Positions 21,489-32,235 of a stretch of 64,000 bases of DNA are shown in pieces; the first letter of the stretch is position 1; each line of letters begins with the position of its first letter. The position numbers were made by a program, and so were the translations under genes. The stretch comes from Microbulbifer sediminum. Its GTDB lineage: Bacteria > Pseudomonadota > Gammaproteobacteria > Pseudomonadales > Cellvibrionaceae. The notes beneath the pieces were generated by a model that worked only from the letters and a program-made list of their open reading frames with translations, searched no databases and was not told where the DNA came from. The stretch spans positions 124,001 to 188,000 of the forward strand of contig NZ_JAJSAP010000007.1 of NCBI RefSeq assembly GCF_021729035.1, read 5' to 3'.

Positions 21489-21959
21489 TTACAGCTCGGC
21501 TGCCAGTTTGTCGATCAGATCGTCATGCGCCTTGGCATCGATATTAACCGAGAGAATCTTCTCCGCACCGGCCACAGACAGGGCGGCAACGCGGCTGCGT
21601 AGCTGCTCCTTGGCACGGTTCACTTCCTGGTCGATCTCGGCCTTGGCCGCGGCTTTCAGGCGATCCCCTTCCTCGACTGCGGCCTGCTTGGCCTCGTCGA
21701 GGATCTGGTTGGCACGCTTGTTGGCACCTTCGATGATTTCCGCAGCCTGCTCTTTGGCTTCCTTCAGCTGTTCAGCGGCCTTGCGCTGAGCCAGCTCCAG
21801 ATCCTTACCGGCGCGCTCGGCCTCTTCGAGACCGGTGGCGATCTTCTGCTCGCGTTCCTGCATGACGCCGAGCAGGGCAGGCCATACATACTTCCAGCAG
21901 AACCATACGAAGACCAGGAATGTAATCGACTGGCCTATTAGAGTCAGGTTGATATTCAC
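21489..21959 (-). CDS. atpF: ATP synthase Fo b subunit
   Basis: Subunit b forms the dimeric peripheral stalk. It is 156 residues with one N-terminal membrane helix ([20 protein letters not shown]) followed by a long Ala/Glu/Lys-rich amphipathic helix with heptad-like spacing. It is a single atpF as in other gammaproteobacteria. It lies 69 bases after atpE. Confidence 0.98.
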   Translation of the reverse strand: MNINLTLIGQSITFLVFVWFCWKYVWPALLGVMQEREQKIATGLEEAERAGKDLELAQRKAAEQLKEAKEQAAEIIEGANKRANQILDEAKQAAVEEGDRLKAAAKAEIDQEVNRAKEQLRSRVAALSVAGAEKILSVNIDAKAHDDLIDKLAAEL

Positions 21960-22028
21960 ACCGACACCTCTTGCTCTTTGCTCTTTATAAAAAGAACGGG
22001 GGGGTTAAGGGCAATTGGAACGATGGAA

Positions 22029-23281
<1,253 letters not shown>

Positions 23282-23318
23282 TCAGCACTCAATCAATTGA
23301 ATTTGTCTTCTGCGCCGG

Positions 23319-23681
23319 TCAGCGGACCAGACGCGCCACCAACAGCCACTGCAGAATGATGCAGCAGCTGTAGCTGATAAACAGCGCGGCCGCGTCGAGC
23401 GGCCTTACCACGGCAAACACTGCCGCGAACCCCGCCAGGGTCAGGATGAACTTGCCCGTTTCCGCGCGGTAGAACGAAGCTACCACCCGGTCGGCGTCGC
23501 GCGCGCCGCGATGGCGGAAGGCGCGGAAGCCAAAATAGGCATTGGGCAGCGCACACAGCGCGCCACCGATAAAAACCGACAGCGCCGTTACCGGCCGCCC
23601 GTAAAAATGCAATACCGATCCCGCCAGCGATACCAGCACCAGCTGTACCGCAGCGACCAACAACACCGGGGGTCTATACAT
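23319..23681 (-). CDS. atpI: ATP synthase subunit I
   Basis: AtpI is a small membrane protein of 120 residues with four predicted helices, which helps assemble the c-ring and is not essential in E. coli. The start MYRPPVLLVAAVQLVLVSLA and the motif GALCALPNAYFGFRAFRHRG are typical. It is the first gene of the atp operon, about 50 bases downstream of the predicted promoter start. Confidence 0.88.
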   Translation of the reverse strand: MYRPPVLLVAAVQLVLVSLAGSVLHFYGRPVTALSVFIGGALCALPNAYFGFRAFRHRGARDADRVVASFYRAETGKFILTLAGFAAVFAVVRPLDAAALFISYSCCIILQWLLVARLVR

Positions 23682-23714
23682 AGGCGGGACTTGGCCGACC
23701 AGGTTAGCGCTTTC

Positions 23715-23731
23715 CGCCCAAAATTTGGGCG
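23715..23731. promoter_or_regulatory. Inverted repeat at the atp transcription start
   Basis: CGCCCAAA (23715-23722) and TTTGGGCG (23724-23731) are perfect inverted repeats around one base. They lie 5-22 bases downstream of the -10 box, at or just after the expected start site, where a repressor operator or a short 5' hairpin would act. No known binding protein was recognised. Confidence 0.4.
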
Positions 23732-23736
23732 TGCGA

Positions 23737-23766
23737 ATTATAGGAGTAACCCCATTCCCGGTTCAA
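23737..23766 (-). promoter_or_regulatory. Sigma-70-type promoter of the atp operon
   Basis: On the minus strand a -35 box TTGAAC (23761-23766) and a perfect -10 box TATAAT (23737-23742) are separated by 18 bases. It lies 56 bases upstream of the atpI start and is the only clear promoter before the nine-gene operon. Confidence 0.75.
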
Positions 23767-23862
23767 CTGCAAAATCTGGCCAACTTATTTAATTTTCGGC
23801 GTTTTTTCGTTGCAGATTGCCCAGGCAGTGAGTATTCACCAACTTTTATCCCTAAAGGCATT

Positions 23863-23883
23863 GTGCGCCGTTTTGGGGCGCAC
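23863..23883 (-). terminator. Hairpin downstream of parB
   Basis: GTGCGCC (23863-23869) and GGCGCAC (23877-23883) form a 7-bp stem with a 7-base loop, 12 bases past the parB stop. There is no T-tract; candidate terminator of the mnmG-rsmG-parA-parB unit. Confidence 0.45.
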
Positions 23884-23895
23884 GAAACCACCAGA

Positions 23896-24795
23896 TCAAT
23901 CCTCGCGGTACCCCAGGTGGGCGAGGATACCGTCCAGCTCATCGAGGCTGTTGTATTTCAGCACCAGCTTGCCCACACCTTTCTCGTTGTGATCGATATT
24001 GACCGGCACTCCCACCTTTTCCGACAGCCGCTCGCTAAGCCGGCGGATGTTCGGATCCTGCTTCGGCTTGGCCGGCGCGGGATGCTGGGCCTGGTGCACA
24101 ATCCGGCGCACCAGCGCCTCGGTCTGGCGGACCGTCAGGCCCTTGTCCACCACCTGGCGTGCCGCGGCGCGCTGGGCCTCACCCGCCAGCCCCAGCAGGG
24201 TCTTGGCGTGGCCCAGCTCCAGGTCGCCGCGCTCAAGGAAGGTGCGTACATCCTCGGTCAGACTGAGCAGGCGCAACAGGTTGGTGACGGCGGTGCGGGA
24301 CTTGCCCACCGCTTCGGCCACCTGCTGCTGGGTCAGCTCGAATTCGTCCTGCAGTCGCTTCAGGGCCAGCGCTTCCTCGACCGGGTTCAGGTCCTCGCGC
24401 TGGATATTCTCGATCAGCGCCATGGCGATGGCGGCTTCGTCGGGCACGTCACGCACCAGCGCCGGCACCCGGTCCAGCTCAGCCAGCTGGGCGGCCCGCC
24501 AGCGGCGCTCCCCGGCAATAATCTCGTAGGCCTGCTCGCCCACGGGCCGTACCACGATCGGCTGCATGATGCCCTGGGCGCGGATGGAGTCCGCCAGCTC
24601 CTGCAGGGACTCCTGCGGGAAATCGCGGCGCGGCTGGTAGCGGCCGCGCTGCAGGAATTCAATCGGCAGCTCGCGCAGCTCGCCATCGACGGCGTTCTTG
24701 CTCTCACTGCCGGTTGCCATGGCGATGGCCTGGCTGGCCTCGCCACTGATCAGGTGGGACAGGTTCTTGCCCAGCCCCTTGCGCCTGGTGGCCAT
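23896..24795 (-). CDS. parB: Chromosome partitioning protein ParB
   Basis: ParB binds parS, spreads on DNA as a CTP-dependent clamp and helps segregate origins. It has 299 residues. The N-terminal ParB/Spo0J domain contains the CTP-binding boxes RYQPRRDF near residue 55 and GERRWRAA near 98. The helix-turn-helix follows around FELTQQQVAEAVGKSRTAVT near 150. A C-terminal dimerisation domain ends the protein. Two perfect parS sites lie in recF in this window. It starts 17 bases after parA. Confidence 0.97.
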   Translation of the reverse strand: MATRRKGLGKNLSHLISGEASQAIAMATGSESKNAVDGELRELPIEFLQRGRYQPRRDFPQESLQELADSIRAQGIMQPIVVRPVGEQAYEIIAGERRWRAAQLAELDRVPALVRDVPDEAAIAMALIENIQREDLNPVEEALALKRLQDEFELTQQQVAEAVGKSRTAVTNLLRLLSLTEDVRTFLERGDLELGHAKTLLGLAGEAQRAAARQVVDKGLTVRQTEALVRRIVHQAQHPAPAKPKQDPNIRRLSERLSEKVGVPVNIDHNEKGVGKLVLKYNSLDELDGILAHLGYRED

Positions 24796-24812
24796 ATGGT
24801 TCTTACCTCAAG

Positions 24813-25607
24813 TTAAACGGCTTCCGCCACCGGGCGGTTCGGGTTGGTGGCGTGGCGACGGGTCATTTCACCGGCCAGCGCCAGGTAGGCAATCGCTCCC
24901 TTGGAGTGCTTGTCGTAATCCAGTGCCGGCTTGCCGTAACTTGGCGCCTCGGCCAGGCGCACGTTGCGCGGGATACAGGTGCGGTAGAGGCGCTCGCCGA
25001 AATACTCGGACAGCTGCTCGGAAACGTCGCTGGTCAGGCTGTTGCGCGGGTCGTACATGGTGCGCAGGATGCCCTCGATCCTCAACTCCGGGTTGGCGGC
25101 GCGCTGGATCTGGGTGATGGTATCGATCAGGGCTGACAGCCCCTCCAGCGCGTAGTACTCACACTGCATCGGGATCAAAACACCGTTGGCGGCACAGAGC
25201 GCGTTCACCGTAAGCATGTTCAGGGAGGGGGGGCAATCCACCACGATGTAGTCGTAATCCTCCGCGATCGGGCGCAGGGCCCGGCGCAGGCGCGACTCAC
25301 GGCCGTCCATATCCAGCAACTCCACTTCCGCGGCGGAGAGATCGCCGTTGGCCGGCAACAAGTCGAAACCACTCTCGGTCCGGACCACCCCGTCCCGGGC
25401 GGCCGCGTCCCCGGCCAGTACGTCGTAGGAGGAAAGTGATAGCTGGCTCTTGTCCACGCCGCTGCCCATGGTGGCATTACCCTGGGGATCCAGGTCGATC
25501 AGCAGGACCCGGCGACGACTGGCGACAAGGGAGGCGGCCAGGTTGACACAGGTGGTGGTCTTGCCCACACCGCCTTTCTGGTTGGCTACGGCAAATATCT
25601 TGCTCAA
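24813..25607 (-). CDS. parA: Chromosome partitioning ATPase ParA (Soj)
   Basis: ParA is a deviant Walker ATPase that moves ParB-parS complexes. It has 264 residues. The Walker A motif KGGVGKTTT lies at residues 11-19 with the signature Lys, Walker A' is VLLIDLDPQGNATMGSG near 35, and Walker B is YIVVDCPPSLNML near 120. It follows rsmG and precedes parB, the standard order next to the origin. Confidence 0.97.
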   Translation of the reverse strand: MSKIFAVANQKGGVGKTTTCVNLAASLVASRRRVLLIDLDPQGNATMGSGVDKSQLSLSSYDVLAGDAAARDGVVRTESGFDLLPANGDLSAAEVELLDMDGRESRLRRALRPIAEDYDYIVVDCPPSLNMLTVNALCAANGVLIPMQCEYYALEGLSALIDTITQIQRAANPELRIEGILRTMYDPRNSLTSDVSEQLSEYFGERLYRTCIPRNVRLAEAPSYGKPALDYDKHSKGAIAYLALAGEMTRRHATNPNRPVAEAV

Positions 25608-25776
25608 GGTTCTTGTCCTTTATTCTCCCCGGGGACGCCCTCCCTGAAGTCGCCCGGGTCGCACGGCAACGGCCGGCGTCAGCAGGCACGGCCCGATCTG
25701 GGGGCGCGCGCAGGTCTCGGAATTCTGTTATTCAAACTGGTTCTTTTCAGCGCGGGAAAGTCGCCAGGCCGCCGTT

Positions 25777-26409
25777 TCAGTCACGGCGGAGGACGATGAG
25801 GTGGCGATCCGCATCGCAACCCGGTACCGACAGGGGATGCACCTGCTCGACCTTAATCGCTTTTGGGAGCGTGCTCAACTCATCTTCCGGCCACTTGCCT
25901 TTCATAGCGTAAAACCTGCCACCATCAGTTAGCAAGTGCTCACACCAATGCACCATATCGGTCACCGAGGCAAATGCCCGGGAGACCACTCCGGCAAACC
26001 GCCGCTCCGGACGGTAGGCCTCCACCCGGTCGTTGACCACCGTGACATTGGGCAGCGGCAGCTGGCTTGCCACCTGGAACAGGAAACGGGTCTTCTTGCC
26101 GTTGCTGTCGAGCAACGTAATCGGTCGGTCCGGGTACATGATTGCCAGCGGGATGCCAGGCAGGCCACCGCCACTGCCCACGTCGATCAGGGGTGAATCG
26201 GCAGCGCCGCAGAGCTTCACTACACTGAGACTGTCGATGATGTGGCGCTCGAGCATCTGCGCGGGATCACGGACCGCCGACAGGTTGTAGGCGGCATTCC
26301 AGCGCGCGAACAGTGCCAGATACTCCAGCAGCTTGTCCTGCTGCTCCCGGGTCAGATTCAGCCCCATCGATTCCGCGGCCTGGGTGAGGCGCGGGCGGAA
26401 CTCTTCCAT
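25777..26409 (-). CDS. rsmG: 16S rRNA (guanine527-N7)-methyltransferase
   Basis: RsmG methylates G527 of 16S rRNA using S-adenosylmethionine. From the ATG at 26409 it has 210 residues, the family length. The longer open frame reaching back to a TTG at 26505 adds 32 residues without family likeness, though no good ribosome site is seen at 26409 (GGGGAGA is about 20 bases upstream). The SAM motif is DVGSGGGLPGIPLAI near residue 75. It lies directly after mnmG, in the classical mnmG-rsmG-parA-parB order. Confidence 0.93.
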   Translation of the reverse strand: MEEFRPRLTQAAESMGLNLTREQQDKLLEYLALFARWNAAYNLSAVRDPAQMLERHIIDSLSVVKLCGAADSPLIDVGSGGGLPGIPLAIMYPDRPITLLDSNGKKTRFLFQVASQLPLPNVTVVNDRVEAYRPERRFAGVVSRAFASVTDMVHWCEHLLTDGGRFYAMKGKWPEDELSTLPKAIKVEQVHPLSVPGCDADRHLIVLRRD

Positions 26410-26501
26410 TTGCAGAGAAATTGTCGGATCTCCCCTGTTTACCCCGAGGGGCACAACCTCGTAAGCGGGGGCGGGCACCGCCCCCGGGTATTCGCGGCCA
26501 G

Positions 26502-28391
26502 TCAACCGGCCTTTTTGCGGACCAACAGGCCGCGCTTTTTCAACTGGATCAGCAGCAGCGATACCGCCGCCGGTGTCACGCCGGGTATTCGCGATGCCCG
26601 TGCCAGGGTATCGGGGCGGGTCTCCTCGAGCTTCTGCTTTACCTCGCTGGAGAGTCCGGACACCCCACCGTAGTCAAAGTCCGCAGGCAACGGCGTATCT
26701 TCATAGGCCTGCAACCGCTCGATTTCCTCTCGCTGGCGGTCGATGTAACCGGCGTACTTGGCCGAGATTTCCACCTGCTCGGCGACGCGCTCGTCCGCGA
26801 CCGCCTGGCCCTTGAGCCCGGCCACCTCGGCATAGCCCAACTCCGGGCGGCGCAGCAGGTCCATCAGGCTGTATTCCCGCGCCAACGGCTGCGGCAGGCG
26901 CTTCTCCACCGCTTCCGCCTGGGGGGTCTTCGGGTGCACCCAGGTATCGCGCAGCCGCTGGGTTTCCTGCTCGATGGCCTCGCGCTTCTCGCAAAAGGCC
27001 TGCCAGCGCGCATCCGGGACCAGGCCCAGCTCACGGCCGGTCTCGGTCAGGCGCAGGTCGGCATTGTCCTCGCGCAGCATCAGCCGGTACTCGGCGCGGC
27101 TGGTAAACATGCGGTACGGTTCCTTGGTGCCGCTGGTAATCAGGTCGTCCACCAGCACGCCCAGATAGGCCTCGTCGCGGCGCGGGCACCAGGCCTCTCG
27201 GCCACTGGCGCGCAGGGCGGCATTGGCGCCCGCCAACAGCCCCTGGGCGGCGGCCTCCTCGTAGCCGGTGGTGCCGTTGATCTGTCCGGCGAAGAAAAGC
27301 CCCTCGATGAACTTGGTTTCCAGTGACGGCTTCAGGTCGCGCGGATCAAAGAAATCGTACTCGATGGCATAGCCGGGGCGGGTGATATGGGCCCGCTCAA
27401 ACCCGCGGATGGAATGCACCAGTTCCAGCTGCACATCGAAAGGCAGGCTGGTGGAGATGCCGTTGGGGTAGAGCTCATTGGTGGTCAGCCCCTCCGGCTC
27501 CACGAAAATCTGGTGGCTGTCCTTGTCGGCAAAGCGGTGCACCTTGTCCTCGATCGACGGGCAGTAGCGCGGCCCGACGCCCTCGATGACCCCGGAGAAC
27601 ATCGGCGAACGGTCCAGGCCGCCGCGGATCACATCGTGGGTGCGGGTGTTGGTGTGGGTGATCCAGCAACAGGCCTGGCGCGGGTGCTGGGCACGGCTGC
27701 CGAGGTAAGACATCACCGGGGTCGGGGTGTCCCCCCACTGCTCCTCCATCACGGAGAAGTCCACCGAGCGGGCGTCAATGCGCGGCGGGGTTCCGGTTTT
27801 CAGGCGCTCCACCCGGAAGGGCAGGTCCCGCAGGCGCTCGGCGAGGGCAATCGACGGCGGATCACCGGCGCGGCCACCGGAAAGGCTGTCCATGCCGATG
27901 TGGATGCGGCCGCCGAGGAAGGTACCGGCCGTGATCACCACGTTCGTTGCCCGGAATCGCAAGCCGGCGTTCGTGACCACGCCAACCACCCGGTCGCCCT
28001 CGACGATCAGGTCGTCCGCGGCCTGCTGGAAGATCGCCAGGTTGGGCTGTGACTCGAGCACCTCGCGGATGGCACTCCGGTACAGGGCCCGGTCAGCCTG
28101 GGCGCGCGTGGCCCGGACGGCCGGTCCCTTGCGGGCGTTGAGGACCCGGAACTGGATGCCTGCGCGATCGGTGGCTTCTGCCATGGCACCGCCCAGGGCG
28201 TCCACCTCCTTGACCAGGTGGCTCTTGCCAATGCCGCCAATCGCCGGGTTACAGGACATCTGGCCGAGTGTCTCGATGTTGTGTGTCAGCAGCAGTGTGG
28301 ACGCGCCCATGCGCGCCGCGGCGAGGGACGCCTCGGTGCCTGCGTGACCGCCGCCGATCACAATCACATCAAAGTGTTTGGGGTATTCCAT
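26502..28391 (-). CDS. mnmG: tRNA uridine 5-carboxymethylaminomethyl modification enzyme MnmG
   Basis: MnmG (GidA) works with MnmE to install cmnm5 or nm5 groups at the wobble uridine of several tRNAs, using FAD and methylene-tetrahydrofolate. The product has 629 residues from the ATG at 28391, preceded by GAGG; an upstream start 33 bases earlier is rejected. The FAD-binding motif is [13 protein letters not shown] near residue 13, the second GidA signature [11 protein letters not shown] is in the middle, and the C-terminal helical domain binds MnmE and tRNA. Unusually its partner mnmE is also close by, separated only by the candidate origin. Confidence 0.97.
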   Translation of the reverse strand: MEYPKHFDVIVIGGGHAGTEASLAAARMGASTLLLTHNIETLGQMSCNPAIGGIGKSHLVKEVDALGGAMAEATDRAGIQFRVLNARKGPAVRATRAQADRALYRSAIREVLESQPNLAIFQQAADDLIVEGDRVVGVVTNAGLRFRATNVVITAGTFLGGRIHIGMDSLSGGRAGDPPSIALAERLRDLPFRVERLKTGTPPRIDARSVDFSVMEEQWGDTPTPVMSYLGSRAQHPRQACCWITHTNTRTHDVIRGGLDRSPMFSGVIEGVGPRYCPSIEDKVHRFADKDSHQIFVEPEGLTTNELYPNGISTSLPFDVQLELVHSIRGFERAHITRPGYAIEYDFFDPRDLKPSLETKFIEGLFFAGQINGTTGYEEAAAQGLLAGANAALRASGREAWCPRRDEAYLGVLVDDLITSGTKEPYRMFTSRAEYRLMLREDNADLRLTETGRELGLVPDARWQAFCEKREAIEQETQRLRDTWVHPKTPQAEAVEKRLPQPLAREYSLMDLLRRPELGYAEVAGLKGQAVADERVAEQVEISAKYAGYIDRQREEIERLQAYEDTPLPADFDYGGVSGLSSEVKQKLEETRPDTLARASRIPGVTPAAVSLLLIQLKKRGLLVRKKAG

Positions 28392-28828
28392 AACCTCGAC
28401 CAGGGGGAGTTGAAAAGGGCGCACATTTTATAGCCAGTGCGGGTTCACAGCAAATCGATCTTTCCCACCTTCGGGGGCTCTCAACGGCATTGTAGGGTCA
28501 GTCCGCCAGGGATAATCCCCAAGCGGGGATGACTTTCTCCAAGTTGCCGATGCCTTTCTCAGAATAATTAAAGTTATACATGTCTATGTAGAGAGTTTGT
28601 TCTGTATTTGTTGTAACTATTGGGGCGCCCGGTTTTCTGTATAAAACTAAAAATGTTCACAAAATCAATCAGTTATATTGGCTGCTAGCCTGACCATAAC
28701 CCGTTTGCCAGAGCAGGGGTAAGCCCGGTACGTCGCTGTGGACAGACGGGATAACTTTTGACGTTTATCGCGGCAGTGGAATTTATGCCCGGGTTCCTCC
28801 GCAGGTTACGGCGGTTTTATCCTCTTTT

Positions 28829-28837
28829 TTATGCACA
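28829..28837 (+). promoter_or_regulatory. DnaA box
   Basis: TTATGCACA matches the DnaA consensus TTATNCACA exactly. It is the best site of the cluster in the mnmG-mnmE gap. Confidence 0.6.
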
Positions 28838-29036
28838 GGGGGCGTTCCGCTTCCGCTGCCTGTGGGTAACAGCTGGTAAAAACTGTCCCAAGCCTGTGAC
28901 TGGAAGGCGGGCTCTGGATAACCCTGTGGTCAGGTGTGCGCAACTTCTGTGTCCAGGCGGTTGATTTCCACTGGGTGAAATCTGGATCCTCCCGGAGTGG
29001 TCACGGTGCGGAAGCCAAAGGCTTGGCGGAAATGAA

Positions 29037-29064
29037 GGGGCCGGCCACTCCCGGAACCGGCCCC
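29037..29064 (-). terminator. Hairpin downstream of mnmE
   Basis: GGGGCCGG (29037-29044) and CCGGCCCC (29057-29064) form a perfect 8-bp stem, 19 bases past the mnmE stop. The T-run is poor. It would insulate the candidate origin from mnmE transcription. Confidence 0.55.
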
Positions 29065-29082
29065 GAGTAGGCGACAGGTGGG

Positions 29083-30459
29083 TTATTTGCCGATACAGAA
29101 GCTGCCAAATATCTTGCCGAGTAGTTCGTCCGCGGTCATGGCGCCGGTGATCTCGCCGAGTGCCTGCTGGGCCTGGCGCAGGTCCTCGGCCAGCAGCTCT
29201 CCGGCACCACTGGAATGCAACTGGCTTGCCCCGGCTTCGATAAAGGCGCGGGCGCGGGCAAGGGCGTCCAGGTGGCGGCGGCGGGCGCTGAAATTTCCCT
29301 CTGCCGCGCCGCTGAATCCCATGCACTGTTTCAGGTGCTGGCGGAGGGCATCGAGGCCGGCACCGGTTTTCGCGCTAATGGCGATAACCGGGACGCCGTC
29401 GGTATGAGCCTGCAGTCCGGCGCTGTAGTCGGTCAGGTCGATCTTGTTCAAGACGAGGGTCAGCTTGTCCGGGTCTGGCAGGCGGGCGGTAAACTCGGGC
29501 CAGACAGCGTCCGGGTCGAGCGAGTGTGCCTGCTCTGCGTCGACCATCAGGAGTACGCGGTCCGCATGGCTGATCTCCTCCCAGGCCCGCTGGATCCCGA
29601 TCTGCTCAACCTGGTCGGGTGAGTCACGCAGGCCGGCGGTGTCGGCGAACTGCAGTGGCATGCCATCGATATCCACATACTCCCGCAGGATATCCCGGGT
29701 GGTCCCGGCGATATCGGTGACGATGGCCGCGTCCCGGCCGGCCAGGGCGTTGAGCAGGCTCGACTTACCGGCATTCGGACGGCCGGCGATGGCCACCTGC
29801 ATGCCCTCGCGCATGATGCTGCCCTGACGCGCCTGGACTTCGACCGATCCCAGGTGCTGTAAAAGTTGTTCAAGGTCCGCTGCAACCTTCCCGTCGGCAA
29901 GGAAATCGATTTCTTCTTCCGGAAAATCGATTGATGCTTCGACGTAAATACGTAAATTCGTCAAAGATTGGGATAAGTCTTCGATTTTTTCGGAGAAAGC
30001 GCCTTGCAGAGAGCGCATAGCGTTGCGTGCCGCCTGGGTGCTGCCGGCCTCGATCAGGTCCGCGATGGCCTCGGCCTGGGCCAGGTCAATCTTGTCATTG
30101 AGGAAAGCGCGCTCGGAAAACTCCCCCGGTCGAGCCTGCCGCGCACCCTCGCTGATGCAGGCCTCCAGGAGCTGGTCGAGAATGACCGGGCCGCCATGCC
30201 CCTGCAGTTCCACCACATCCTCACCGGTAAAGGAATGGGGGCCGGGAAAGAAGAGGGCGATGCCCTGGTCCAGGAGCTCCCCCTGATGGCGAAAATCCCG
30301 GTAATGGGCCCGGCGTGGTTGCAAGGGGGAGTCACCGGCGATAACGGCGGCAATATCTGCGGCCCGGGGTCCGGACAGGCGGATCACGCCGATACCGCCG
30401 CGTCCTGGCGCCGTGGCAACTGCTGCAATGGTATCCCGGTTGAGATTAAGCTCTGACAT
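29083..30459 (-). CDS. mnmE: tRNA uridine-5-carboxymethylaminomethyl synthesis GTPase MnmE
   Basis: MnmE (TrmE) is the GTPase partner of MnmG in wobble-uridine modification. It has 458 residues. The N-terminal domain binds folate ([20 protein letters not shown] near residue 70). The inserted G domain has [12 protein letters not shown] (G1, near 222), DTAGLRD (G3) and LNKIDL (G4). The C-terminus ends CIGK, whose Cys is the conserved catalytic residue. It follows yidC by about 100 bases with a strong hairpin between. Confidence 0.97.
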   Translation of the reverse strand: MSELNLNRDTIAAVATAPGRGGIGVIRLSGPRAADIAAVIAGDSPLQPRRAHYRDFRHQGELLDQGIALFFPGPHSFTGEDVVELQGHGGPVILDQLLEACISEGARQARPGEFSERAFLNDKIDLAQAEAIADLIEAGSTQAARNAMRSLQGAFSEKIEDLSQSLTNLRIYVEASIDFPEEEIDFLADGKVAADLEQLLQHLGSVEVQARQGSIMREGMQVAIAGRPNAGKSSLLNALAGRDAAIVTDIAGTTRDILREYVDIDGMPLQFADTAGLRDSPDQVEQIGIQRAWEEISHADRVLLMVDAEQAHSLDPDAVWPEFTARLPDPDKLTLVLNKIDLTDYSAGLQAHTDGVPVIAISAKTGAGLDALRQHLKQCMGFSGAAEGNFSARRRHLDALARARAFIEAGASQLHSSGAGELLAEDLRQAQQALGEITGAMTADELLGKIFGSFCIGK

Positions 30460-30498
30460 GGGAAAAGTTTATCCGAAAGGGAAGTTTCTGCGTTACTA

Positions 30499-30531
30499 CG
30501 AAACAGGGCCGCATAGTGCGGCCCTGTTTCG
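30499..30531. terminator. Perfect 15-bp hairpin between yidC and mnmE
   Basis: Bases 30499-30513 and 30517-30531 are exact inverted complements (arm begins CGAAACAGGG) with a 3-base loop. It lies 26 bases past the yidC stop and 40 bases before the mnmE start. The stem ends in AAA/TTT pairs but has no long T-run. Likely yidC terminator, with mnmE then needing its own promoter. Confidence 0.6.
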
Positions 30532-30556
30532 GATGACTGTGAGAACGGAGCCCTGG

Positions 30557-32203
30557 TCAGTTGCCCGCTGTCTCGATCTGCTTGTTGAGGTACCAGGTCT
30601 GGCTGATGGTGATCAGGTTGTTCGCGATCCAGTAGATCACCAGCCCCGCCGGGAACCACAGGAAGAAGAAGGTCATCATCACCGGCATCAGTTGCATGAT
30701 GCGCGCCTGCGTCGGGTCTGAGGGCTGCGGCTGGAGCTTCTGCATCAGCCACATGCTGGCGCCCATGATCACTGGCAGGATGAAGTATGGGTCCTTCACG
30801 GACAGGTCGTTAATCCACAGGATCCACGGGGCGTGCCGTAGCTCCACGGTTTCCATCAGCATCCAGTAGAGGCCGATAAAGACCGGCATCTGCAGCAGGA
30901 TCGGGAAACACCCCCCCATGGGGTTGATCTTCTCGCGCCGGTAGAGCTTCATCGTCTCCTCGGCGAGCTTCTGGCGATTGTCCTTATACTGCTCCTGCAG
31001 TTTCTTCATCTGCGGGGCAAACTTCCGCATGCGCGCCATGGACTTGATACCGGCGGAACTCAGCGGGTAGAGCAGAGCCTTGATGAACACCGTCAGCAGG
31101 ATGATGGCCCAGCCCCAGTTGTCGACGATATGCTCGTGGATAAAGTTCAGCACCCGGAACAGGGGCTTGGCGATCCACCACAGCCAGCCGTAGTCCACGG
31201 TCAGGTCCAGGTAGGGAGAGATCTCCTCCAGGCGGTAGACGTCCTTGGGACCGGCGTAAAATGAGGCGTGCAGTTCACCCTCACCACCCGGCGCAACCTG
31301 CACCGGCGGCGAGACGAAGCGCATGACATACAGGCCGCTTTTGAGCTGGCGCATCTCGAAGGTGTTGCGGACCTCCTGCTCCGGAATCCAGGCACTCAGG
31401 AAGTAGTGCTGGACCATGGCCACCCATCCGCCCTCGATCTTGACGGTGGTGGGTTCCTCGGCCATTTCCTCGAAATCCCGCTTGTAGTAGTTCTCGTCCG
31501 GAGTGCGCAATGCGCCGCCGAGGAACGGTGACATGCCAAGCCCGGCATCACTGGCTGGTACGTGGGCGTCCCGCTTGATCTGGCCGTACAGTGCGGCAGA
31601 CCAGGGGGTGGATCCGCTGTTCTGCACCTTGTAGTTGACATCGATCAGGTAGTCGCCGCGGTGGAAAGTGAAGCTTTTGGTGATCTCCGCATCGCCTTGC
31701 TGGAGCTTCAGGTCCACGGTGAGGGTATCCTGTCCCTCTTCCAGTGCATAAGAGTTTTTCTCGGCGTGGAAGAGCGGGCGGCCCTTGGCGCTATCGGTGC
31801 CGTTGTCGCCGATCAGCCCGCTCTGGGAGATATAAGTGGAGTCCCGGGTCTGCTTAAGCAACAGGAGAGGCTGGTCTGGTGTTTCACGCTCCTGCGCGTG
31901 CTGGCGCAGGGCTACCTTGACGATATCGCCGCCGCGGGGGTTGATCAGTAGCTCAAACTCGTCGGTGGTAACACTGATCAGCTTGCCGTCGTCAGCCAGG
32001 TCCGGGCCCGTGCTGCCTGGTTGCTGGAGCTGCGGGACGTCGCCTTCCTCTCCCGGGGTCGGCACAGTGCCGGCCTGCCCGGTGTTGACGATCTCTCGGT
32101 CGATTTCCGGGGCGCGCCGTTCCTGGAAAGCGTTCCACTGGAAAATCAGGGCCAGTAAAACTGCGGCGATTCCGCCCAGCAGCGCGTAACGTTGCCAATC
32201 CAT
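30557..32203 (-). CDS. yidC: Membrane protein insertase YidC
   Basis: YidC inserts and folds inner-membrane proteins, alone or with SecYEG; the ATP synthase c and a subunits are classic clients. It has 548 residues from the ATG at 32203, which has AGGA 6 bases upstream; the open frame further upstream (to 32302) is rejected. The first helix is YALLGGIAAVLLALIFQW, then a large periplasmic beta-sandwich domain (about 60-330), then five helices of the conserved insertase core with PLSSAGIKSMARMRKFAPQM and FPILLQMPVFIGLYWML. It follows yidD and rnpA in the standard order. Confidence 0.97.
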   Translation of the reverse strand: MDWQRYALLGGIAAVLLALIFQWNAFQERRAPEIDREIVNTGQAGTVPTPGEEGDVPQLQQPGSTGPDLADDGKLISVTTDEFELLINPRGGDIVKVALRQHAQERETPDQPLLLLKQTRDSTYISQSGLIGDNGTDSAKGRPLFHAEKNSYALEEGQDTLTVDLKLQQGDAEITKSFTFHRGDYLIDVNYKVQNSGSTPWSAALYGQIKRDAHVPASDAGLGMSPFLGGALRTPDENYYKRDFEEMAEEPTTVKIEGGWVAMVQHYFLSAWIPEQEVRNTFEMRQLKSGLYVMRFVSPPVQVAPGGEGELHASFYAGPKDVYRLEEISPYLDLTVDYGWLWWIAKPLFRVLNFIHEHIVDNWGWAIILLTVFIKALLYPLSSAGIKSMARMRKFAPQMKKLQEQYKDNRQKLAEETMKLYRREKINPMGGCFPILLQMPVFIGLYWMLMETVELRHAPWILWINDLSVKDPYFILPVIMGASMWLMQKLQPQPSDPTQARIMQLMPVMMTFFFLWFPAGLVIYWIANNLITISQTWYLNKQIETAGN

Positions 32204-32235
32204 CTTATATCCTGGGGTGTCTGCTTTGAGGTTTG

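Larger units (their letters stand above)
28392..29082. other. oriC: 691-base gap between mnmG and mnmE; candidate oriC
   Basis: No gene is seen. Bases 28561-28680 contain only 36 G or C in 120 by hand count, in a genome near 60% G+C, so this is a strong AT-rich block like a DNA-unwinding element. On the side away from mnmG lie DnaA-box-like 9-mers: TCTGTATAA at 28636 (one mismatch, minus), TGTGGACAG at 28738 (two mismatches), TTATGCACA at 28829 (fits TTATNCACA), TGTGGGTAA at 28861 and TCTGGATAA at 28913 (one mismatch each). E. coli oriC has the same plan, with its AT-rich 13-mers on the gidA side. G/C bias also flips across this gap. Only two GATC sites were noticed, so a Dam/SeqA system is not indicated. 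Confidence 0.55.
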
